Shown here one piece after another: positions 26,101-35,900 of a DNA stretch of 64,000 bases. The first letter of the stretch is position 1; each line of letters begins with the position of its first letter. A model generated the notes under the pieces. It made no database searches. It was not told where the DNA came from and saw only the letters and a list, made by a program, of their open reading frames with translations. The translations under genes were made by a program, and so were the position numbers. The stretch is from Opisthocomus hoazin (Eukaryota; Chordata; Aves; Opisthocomiformes; Opisthocomidae), in contig NC_134428.1 in the NCBI RefSeq assembly GCF_030867145.1, positions 20,935,537-20,999,536 on the forward strand. The letters run 5' to 3'.

Positions 26101-29100
26101 CCAGATGAATCAAATGCATCTGTACAAACCAGAGATGAACTATAATGCCAATTAATTGCTTACTGTGAGGACAAGACTGAAGCGTTAAAAGGCCACTCTC
26201 ATTGAGAAGTGTGGATCTTCCTTTAATGCTAAAGTAACAGCAAAGCTGCTCAGTTTGAGAAGTCACTTAACTGAGGTGGAATTCAGTGGAGACAAATCTT
26301 CCCGTTAAAGAGGAGGAGGGGTGAGGGCATCTGTGCAATGCTGGAGACTGATCTCAGGAGAACAGAGACACCTGCAGAAAGCACCTATAGACTACAGACT
26401 GTATGAAAATACATTTCTGCTCTGGCTCTGAACACCAAGGTGGGCAGTTAACCTACCTATCCGCCCATCTGCGAGTCCCCTTCCTACCCATTTTGGATGG
26501 CACATGCCATGTCTTTCCTGCAGCACTGTCCTTGTGGGGTGAGAAACTGGAGGAAGTTAGGGGATGAAGGACAGAAATCAGTAGGAAACCAGGCTTTATT
26601 TGTTATGGAAGCTTGCTCAAGTGGAAATTGGTCTTTGCTGCTCTTCTTTTATTAACAGGAGCAGGAAAAACCTACACAATGCTAGGGACGGACTGTGAGC
26701 CAGGGATTTACATCTGCATTCTTGATGACCTCTTTAAGGCCCTTGAAGCTACCACCGAGGAGATGGATTACAGAGTCTCCATGTCCTACCTGGAGGTGAA
26801 GTGTCTGTGTTGCCCTGGACCCAAGCTCTGTGGGAATTCTGCCAGCCCCTGGGAGCAGGCGAAATGGGAAGTGGGGTGTCCAAGTCTCTCCATCGTGCGG
26901 CGCTCCCCTTGGGCTGTACAGCTTGAACTTTCCCTTCTTCCCTTCTACCCCAAAGAAATACAGGAGCAACTCAACCTTCTTTGCAGATCTAAGGTCTCGA
27001 TGCTAATCTCACACCAACCCCTTGATTCTTGCCCTCAGATCTATAACGAAGTCATCCGTGACCTCCTGAACCCATCTTCAGGGTTCTTAGACCTGAGAGA
27101 GGACTCCAGAGGCAGCATCCAGATAGCAGGAATTACAGAAGTCTCCACTACAAATGCTCAGGAGGTACCTGGGGCTACAGTCCATGGTGAGGAGAAAGGG
27201 AGGGGGATTGTGCTCGCATGCAACAGTGTTTTAAAGTTTCTCGATGCTTTCCCATTGCCTGTGCCTTACTCGGTAGCAAGGACCTTGTGTAGCAGGACCT
27301 CAGTGGAGCTGGATTAATGTGATGAATGGTATGGAAAGGGCTGATCATGGAGCCCTGCGAGTGGCTAAAATCCCCAGCTAACCTCCTGCTAGCTCTGCTT
27401 CCCCAGGGTGCATGCTGCTTTCCTGGAAGGACAAGTGTTTTGATTCATGTATACATCTGTCATTTGGAGAGGGAGAAGAGATAACGAAACCCCCTTGAGC
27501 TACACTGATGTGCACTTCTACACATGCCTTGGGCATTGAGATAAAACAGGGCTCCCAGGAAAACAGCCCCAAACCCAACAAACCCACGCTGGCAAGGTCA
27601 CAAGCCAAAGGGGGAGATCTGGGGAAAATCAAGAGCAAAACCCCTGCTAGCGTGAGCGGGACCAGAGTTTGCCTGTGCCCGGGGCGAGAGGGTCAGTCTG
27701 CTGCTTGTCGTGCTGTGGCTCAGGCAGAGCTGTACATCTCTGCGTGCTGTTCTGCATCGTTTAGATCATGCAGCTATTAATGAAAGGAAACAAGCAGCGC
27801 ACCCAGGAACCCACTGCTGCCAACAAGACATCCTCCCGCTCGCACGCGGTGCTGCAGGTGACGGTGACGCTGAGAAGTGAACGGAAGGCGATCGGCGAGG
27901 AAGTGCGAATGGGAAAGCTTTTCATGGTCGACTTGGCTGGGTCGGAGAGAGCAGCCCAGGTACGGCTGGAGCTCGGCAGCTTTTGGTGAGATCAGGCTGG
28001 ACTCCCTGGCCTGCCGTGTAGGGTCTGCCTGCATGTCCTCATCCCTGGGGACACCAGCACTGTGTGTTTCTCTGTTGCTTTAGAGCAGTAGTTTGTACCT
28101 GAGACGGCCTGAAAATAAGACAAAGTTGTTTGATACCAGTAACATCTTTTATTAGACCAACTAGTGTAACTGGAAAAATGTAAACCAGCTTTTGGGTGCA
28201 GCCTTTTCTCCTGTCTGAAAAAGGCAGGAGCAAATTTCACATCTAAAGAGAAGCTGAGGTCTGTTAGGCAGGGATCGGCTGGGCTGCTGGAGAGGAAGCT
28301 GGTACCACTGGAATACAGGGATGCCGGTGAGGTGGAGAGTAAGGCAGCTGGCTTTTATGGAGAGAAGGAAATGCTGGAACTCGGGGAGGTGATTTGAGGG
28401 AGAGAGATTTTACATACCCAGTAAAGGTCACCCTACTGTGACCAGGAATTCTGGAGTGATGTAGTTATGCATCTTAATTTTTTGAAATAATCTTTAGAAG
28501 ATAATTAATAGCTACCTTTTCAGAACCAAGAGGTCAGAGCTGGGTCATCTTTTCCAAAAAATGTACTCCTACCAGCACCTCTCTGCCTCAGAGTGGGGTT
28601 TAACCCCTCACTTTCAGGTTGCTTTTGCAGGAGGCATTGCTTTGACGTCCAAACCTTGGCCCTGGTGATGCCACGCATCTTCCCCAAGTGCACAACCCAC
28701 CCTTCTGAAGCGCGTGCTTTGTCTGTCTGTCCCCCCTCCTTCCCTGCCCTCCCAACAGACTCAGAACCAGGGCAAGAGGATGAAGGAAGGAGCCCACATC
28801 AACCGCTCGCTGCTGGCTTTGGGCAACTGCATCAATGCTTTGAGCGAGAAGGGGGGCAGCCGGGCCCAGTTTGTCAATTTTCGAGACAGCAAACTCACGC
28901 GCCTGCTGAAGGTACTGTACACCGCGAGTCAGCAGGGAGCTCCACAGCTGCTGGTATCGCCACCCAGATCGGACACGGCTTGAGAGCTGATCCTGGAATA
29001 TCTCTGTGTATTGTCTTTATCCAGCTTAGAACGCTCCTCCAGGTTCTTGCATGAGCTCCGCAATGCAGTCAGGGCTTGAATCAAACCGCTCTCTCTCTAA

Positions 29101-29932
29101 CAAGCATGTTGTCTGTGATCTCTGTGGTTAAGGAGGAACGGTTAAGGAAATCCTATAGATTTGGGTTCTAAGTCTCTAGGCTTGTAGGTGACCAGTGATA
29201 CATATTTTTTTTTAATTAACTTACTACCTTTGAATGTTTCATCCCTACTGTAAGATTTGGCTGAAATTGGCCAATAAATTTGGATGTTGCTGGGGCAGGA
29301 GGAAGAAAGACTGAGAGTGACTGTGTGCTGTCGTAAGCTGTCTCTCCCTTAGGAAACCAGAAATCTTGCAGACGCGCTCTTTGCTACACTGGTTATTTTA
29401 TGGATACTTTACAACCTCATTTATGAACCTCACCTCAGGCCTTGGTTCCAAGCTACCACTGCCGCTGCATGACAGATGTGTTTTCTAGGGGATGCTGGGG
29501 AGGAGAAGAGATGGAGGGAAAGGCAGGCTTCTGGTGTGAGCAGAACTGAGACGCTGCCAGCGCATTTGTGGAAATTGTGATTTTCTTGCAAAAAATCTTC
29601 TTCTGTAGAAAGTTAATTACTTATTGATTTTGCTGTTGGTGGAGAGAGAGCCTAACGAATGGTCTTTTACCAGCACTTCCTTCACTCCTAATTGGGATTC
29701 TCCACCAGAATCTCAATGAACCACAGGGGTACCCAGCCATGGTGGTTACCACCGAGCAGCGAGCCCCTGTCGTGTCCATACTAACCACATCAACGTCGCA
29801 TCCCTCTAGGACTCCTTAGGGGGCAACAGCAGGACTGTTATGATTGCACATATCAGCCCAGCCAGTACCTCCTTTGAAGAATCTTGAATGACCTTGATCT
29901 ATGCCTATCGAGCGAAAAACATCAAGACACAG
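20179..29932 (+). CDS. Kinesin motor-domain exons (1-9)
   Basis: Counting from ATG 20179, the P-loop GPTGAGKT falls at about residues 114-121, split by the intron between 26072 and 26659. Switch I, NKTSSRSH, is at about 224-231 and switch II, DLAGSE, at about 260-265. The microtubule-contact stretch [20 protein letters not shown] follows in exon 28759-28911. Exon 29810-29932 encodes [19 protein letters not shown], then a TGA stop where KIF19 reads EESRNTLTYAGRAKNIKT. After the stop the frame continues [15 protein letters not shown], clearly homologous. The motor is otherwise complete, with every nucleotide-binding element intact. Confidence 0.92.
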
Positions 29933-32900
29933 GTAAGTGAGCAAACAACTCGCAAGGGGTGGGGGTTAGAGATTAAAAGCTTGCAAAGTGGAAAGATATA
30001 GTGGATGAAGAGAGAAAAGCTTGAGGAGGGGCAGTGCAGGATGATATGGAAGCTCAGTGTGAGTGACAGAAGGGAAGAAAAGCAGATGAAGAGAGCGGTG
30101 GAAAACAAAGCGTGTGGGTCGTGGATGAGAAGAGGAATATGAGGGTCAAAACAAGGGAGCAGAATAATGGAAAGGCAGAGGATGATGTGCCTGGTACGGA
30201 CCTGGGTGCAGAACCTAAGGAATGATGGTCAGAAGATGGATATTGGGAGGGTAGCGTATAGGGAATGTCCCAGTGCGGATGCTGGGCCTGGAAGAGGAAC
30301 TGAGGGCAGCAGAAAGGAGGAATAAAGTGGACAGACTTGTGGGGTCATGGCAGATGAACAGCGGTCTACAACAGGGTTTTCACTTTTTGTGGATCTCTGT
30401 GTTTTCCCTGTGGACAGAGGGTCCCTGGCTTTTCTCTGTTACATTTCAGGAATTTCCCAGAATTATTGAAAACCACTAATTTACAGTTTCCTCACTCATG
30501 AGGGGAAATTTTTCCCCATCACTGGACTCGGTGCCCCTCCAACTGAAAGCATAGCTTTGTCTGCAGCCGTTGTACCAGTAAAAGTCCGTGGGACAAATCT
30601 CATGTATTCTGGCTCACCAGGTAAAATGTAACCTGCAGAACGTCTCCTGCCACATCGACCAATACACCAACATCATCGCGGACCTCCGCAGGGAGATAGA
30701 ACGTCTGAAGGAGAGGGTCAAAAGCCAGGAGAAGGAGAAAAGTGCAGCCAGCTCCGACCTCGGGGATCTGCAAGGTAGAGCCAGGAGCAAGAACTATTCT
30801 GGGGTATCTGGAGGGAAGGGAGGTTGGAGAGGAGCTGTATGGATGTGTGGTGGTAGCACTTGTTGGGCCTCCATGCAGACTTAGTGGGGAGAAGCCGGTT
30901 CAACAGTGCTTGTAGAGCAGCCGAGCGGAGAACGCAGTCTGATGGGTGGAAGAGGCAGGCAGGGGAAATGGAGTTGTTTTCCTGTGTGAGCCTGTGTGAT
31001 GTGCTGTGTGATGCTGAACAACACATTCAACATTCTGAGTACCTTCCCCAACAGTAAAATGTGTTAAATTTCACAAACTTGCCCTTGAAAAGAGCTTTGA
31101 CATCAAGTGGTGGCAAGTCCTGACTCTTAGAGAGAGGTGACTGAGTTTGTAGCCTGCACCATCACAGGCTCCGAGGCTGTGTCAGGACATGGAACTCTGT
31201 TGTATGGTTGGTTGCACTTAATTAAAAAAAAATAAAATAGGGAGAGGGACAGGGCAAAGCTTCTAAAACATTGATTGTTCTGCCCTGGGGATTGTTCCTT
31301 TTGTGGAAAGGGGGAAGAGATGTCCCTGCAATGCAGTGTCCTCTTAATACTCCAAAAAGCAGTAGCAATGAGACCTATTTGTTGTTAATGATACAATCAT
31401 AAAGGTAGATCAGATTTCTTAAGCACGTGATTAACTTCAAGAGACCATAGAATGGAGCAGAGTCCTACAAACGAACACCTTGTAACATGTGAAATGAACA
31501 CCTTGTAACACGGTGACTGAGTGGCGTGGTCCCAACGTAGTTTATTGAGGACTTGGCAGAAGTTGACTTGGCCTAACTTTAGATCAGAAATGTCTTCTTG
31601 TGCAGTAGAGAGGCACCAAGGCTCCGAGGCACACAGTGGCCCAGTGATGAACACCTTGCGGGCGCAGCTGATGGGGGCTTTTGGGGAGCAAATGGAGATG
31701 CGTCGCAGCCTTATGCAGCTGGAAAATAACAACATTGAGCTGCACGTTGATACCTGCAGGCACCTGCTAACGATCACAGAGTGAGTAGCTTTGAGCATGA
31801 CTTATACGTGGACCTCCAAACTCACCATGAGAAATGCTCATATCCCACGGTCCCCCGCAAAAAATGACGAAAGGCTGTTGTTAAAGAGAGTATTTACTTG
31901 TTCAAGCAGAAAGATCAAGTGTAGGTTTGAGATTTACCTATGTGAGGAGGAAAAACGTGGCAGGGTGGTGGTCTGCAAAAGGTACCCAGGTACCTAGATT
32001 AAGCCCATGAAACTCTGAGCCTTAGGTCAAGGTGCTACATTTGCAACAGGTGATTTCAGCTATTGAGAAACACATCCCTAATCCCTCCTGGTGCTTGAAA
32101 GGGACTGCAGCCTGCACATGGTCCTGCACTGCAGTGCAATTGCCCAATATAGCTCTGTAAGGCAACCAGCTACCTCCATCATAAAGTTCAAGCTCAAGAC
32201 TAAAAGTATAAATGGCAGATGCCTCACCTCTGTTTGGGCCTTATTCTGGACCTGAGTTTTAATGGAAAAACTGGATGGCAGCGCAGACTGGGACTGTTGG
32301 TCCTTACACATTCCTGTCACCCTGTGTTTGTGAAGTGTTTTCCACCAAGATGCACTGCATCTGGGCATGATTTCATGTCAGAGAAAGCAGCGGCATCCCT
32401 TTCTTCTGGATAAATTATAAGTAGATATCAGTTCCCTCTCATTATCGCTAGTCACCCACCAAATGCCTCTAAATTTTAAAGTCCCTGAGGATTTGGGTCA
32501 TTTGTAGTTAAAACAGTCTTCAAGACATTAAAGATATTTAACAAGTACCTGTGAACAGGCAACAGTTTGTCTTGAGGTGGGAAAAAGCACTGTTCTTGCC
32601 ATAGAAAGATCACATAGGAGGCCTGCCTTAGACTTCCACATGGGGGAAAGCAAATTGCGATCTTCCGCATGGTTTGTCCAGTTTCAGAGCAGTGTGGACT
32701 ACTTAGATCTGCTGCTGTTGTGCAAGCAGTTGGGCAGACACAACGAAGGGCTATGCAGGCATCGTTAGAGTTGTGTCCCCATCTCACAGAAGTTCCTTGC
32801 TTTTTTTGCTAGCAGCTGGGAACGCGAGAAGGCTCAGGGTGCACGCAAGTGTGACAAGCCAGCGAAGGAGGAGAAAGATGAAAACACAGAGGAGGAAGAC

Positions 32901-35900
32901 AGGGAAGTGGATATCATAGATTCACCTGAACCTCCTCAAGTGACAGTAGCAAGAGAAGAGATCGACCTGCTGCTGGCAGAACAGTGCAAGATGGCGGCCC
33001 TGAAGGTGAGGAGGTGAAGGTGTCCTTATAGTCGCAAGTCTGACCTCTGCCCGGAGGGTCCTGGAGGGCAGGATGGCTGCAGCGTAACTCGGAGAGGTTC
33101 TTGGGGGTTTGGACTAGCTACGTGAAAGCCCTGTGGCACCTGCATTGCAGCTGGACTCCTAAATACCTTGGGCTGCTGAAGGGAGCAGCATGGAAACACT
33201 GATGCTTGCATCCTGCCTCTGTCCCTGTTTTTTTTAGGATGAGGGAAAATCACAAACCCACTGTCTGTGCTTCCCCACCCGTAAGTGAGCTAATTTTTCA
33301 CATTTCCCCCTTCAGGGACACTTTGAGGATTTGTCGCTCACTAGTTGTTCAATGTTTTGGTAATCACTTCTGGTGATTTTTTCTTTTTTTTTTCTTTCTT
33401 TTTTTTTCTTTTCCTGTTTGGTAGCCAATGTTAACATTTGTGAGTTCCTCTAGGCAAGGACTGTGCATCTGGGTATATCTGCCGTGACCCAAACGTGGTG
33501 GCTGCTAGTAGAATAAGCAAAATACATTTTGTAGATGTTACTTTAATCTCAGCGTGAAGGACACAGCATGGATTTGCTCAGATACCTTTGTTATCCCAAG
33601 GAAGCCAAACTGCCTTGACAACCCCCTATCTACCTTTTTCAGACAGAGCTGGAGCAGCACTTAGCACACGCTAAGAAAAAAGCTTCCCAGCTGGAAGAGC
33701 TTTTGCCCAGACAAATCACCAGTGAGGATCAGCAGGAGGTGCTAAGGCTCCTCTGCAGAGCCCATGAGCTTGAGCTTGGCAACGCAGAGCTGCAGGCAAA
33801 TACACTGTACAAGGAGAATCTACTGTGCCAGAAGGATTTTGTGATCCAGCGACTTCAGCAGCACATGCTACTCTGTGAAGAAATTATTCAGCACCAGCAG
33901 ATGCTGATAAAAGGTAAAGCAGCACCTTTGCTCCTACTCTGTCATTTTCTCTGAGCTTTGTTTTCTGATGACAAGGTGGAGAACAATCCACCCAGAAAAC
34001 CTTGTCTTGGATGTCCTGACTCCACAGTTCTCAGCTGTTTATCTAGGAGCGGTCTTTAACTCTTCCTTCCCATCTCTGCTCCAGCCCAGAACATTCCTGT
34101 CCCAGAGATGCTGGCGAGGCTACACCACCTGCACCTCTCTGAGCTGGAGGAGGGGACGCTGAACCGCCTGCTTCTGCTACATTCAGTGATGTCCAGCATG
34201 CTCAGGGTACAGCAGAGCAGACCTTTGTGGTGGAGAATCCACACTGTCCCATGATCTTGTGTCATGGCCATAGATTCTTAGGCACTCAATGCCTGGCTGG
34301 GTCCTGGTGCCAGTCAGGAGCTGTTCTGTAAAACAGAACTTTGTTTTACGAACATGTCATCTCTCTAGAGCTCTGCTCTCCTTCCTTTTGACTCAGAGAG
34401 CTAGTAAGGCTTTTAGAGACAGAAAAGGAGCCAGGCAGGGCTGTGCATGAGCGGGCATGTTCATCCTCCCAGTTGCTGTTGCGTTAGTTTTGAGAGAGAT
34501 AACTGGCTTGGTGGCAAGCAGGAAAGCAAATGTTAGATGGCCAAACATGCAGCTCTCCAAGTGATGGCTGAAGGAGACCATCGTCTCTGGAGGCCTCTGC
34601 TTGCTCATGGCACAGTTGTTACTGAGGTCTTCAGGTCTTTTCTGCAAGAAGGGAAAGATGTTGCTGGCTCCTTTGTCTCTGGAAAACTTGTGTGTGATTT
34701 GAGACGGTAAGGGACTGCCAGGAAATTGCCAGTCTTCAGCAGGGAGTCCAAGCAGTAGTGTCTCTTGTTTATTGTGATTGCCTAGAATGAATGGGGCAAG
34801 GAGTTGGGTTTCACCTTGAATAATAAACTTAATGCTGGTCATGTTGTTATATGAGAGATTAAGCTACTTCGAATGCTCTTCCACGGGAGGGGAGCAAACA
34901 GCAGGTGGCTGGAACTATGGCAAAGCACATGAGGTATCAAGAGTGTCTTTGTGACCGCAGGCTGGGAGTCAGGGCTAGAGGAGAGGCTAGAGATGAGAAA
35001 AACCTGCTGAGGATCTCATTCTTCCCTCTTCCTGCAGCCCCGCAACAGCCCTTTTCTGGATGTAAGTCAGCATCTGAATCTAAATAAAGATGAGGTCAGA
35101 GAGCACCTACCTGGGAAGGTGGAGGATGTTCCCTGGGGGGGGAAGTTCGACATTCCCTCCATCACCCTTGAGTCAGACAGGTAATGTGAACCTTTCTCAT
35201 TATTAGACTTATTCTCTAGGGTATGGGGACCTGGCAGCTCCCAGCTAAGTCCCCAGAGATGGTGGATATCAAACTGGAAGAACCTCCAGAAACTGGAATC
35301 TGTAAGAAAACAGTTTCCTGCTACACTGCTCTTGCACCGTAGCTCTGTGTTTTAGCAGGAAGTTTCTCTAGCTCTATATGGGAGATACACAGCCACGGGT
35401 GATGTTTGGATTTGCTTCTGTTGACTGGCAAGCATTTAAAGCAAATAAAGTAGCAAAGTCTGTGAGGATCGGGGGACAAAATCTCTCTTCTTCACGAATC
35501 CTGAAGTCCTTCCTTACTGCGTTCTTTATTACCACATTTACCTTCTGGCTTTCGCCACAACTTGAGAGCTCTCATCTAGACATGTTTCATCTCTCCCTGT
35601 TGATAAAGGGTCTGTTAACCTCTTGAGGTATTCTTTTCACAGTGGCAGCTGCAGATCATCTAAAACGATGCCCTGTAGAAAGGAGGGGGTCTCTGGATAC
35701 CCATCTCAGCCCAACTTTCTCTGGTTTGCCAAAAAGCCCAGCTCAGCAGGTCAGTATGGCAGGAACTGAATTCAAGGCACATTTTTCATGGGTAGCACCT
35801 TGCTCTTGTGATGACAGAACATGCACAGCAGCTAAATCTATTGTATGTGAGGAAGGTAAACCTTGGCAGGCAATAAAATCACTCCTAAAGCACTGGCCTT

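Noticed and set aside
29885-29887. TGA read as selenocysteine
   Set aside because: KIF19-family kinesins are not selenoproteins and the aligned residue is Arg. A stop, variant or error is far more likely.
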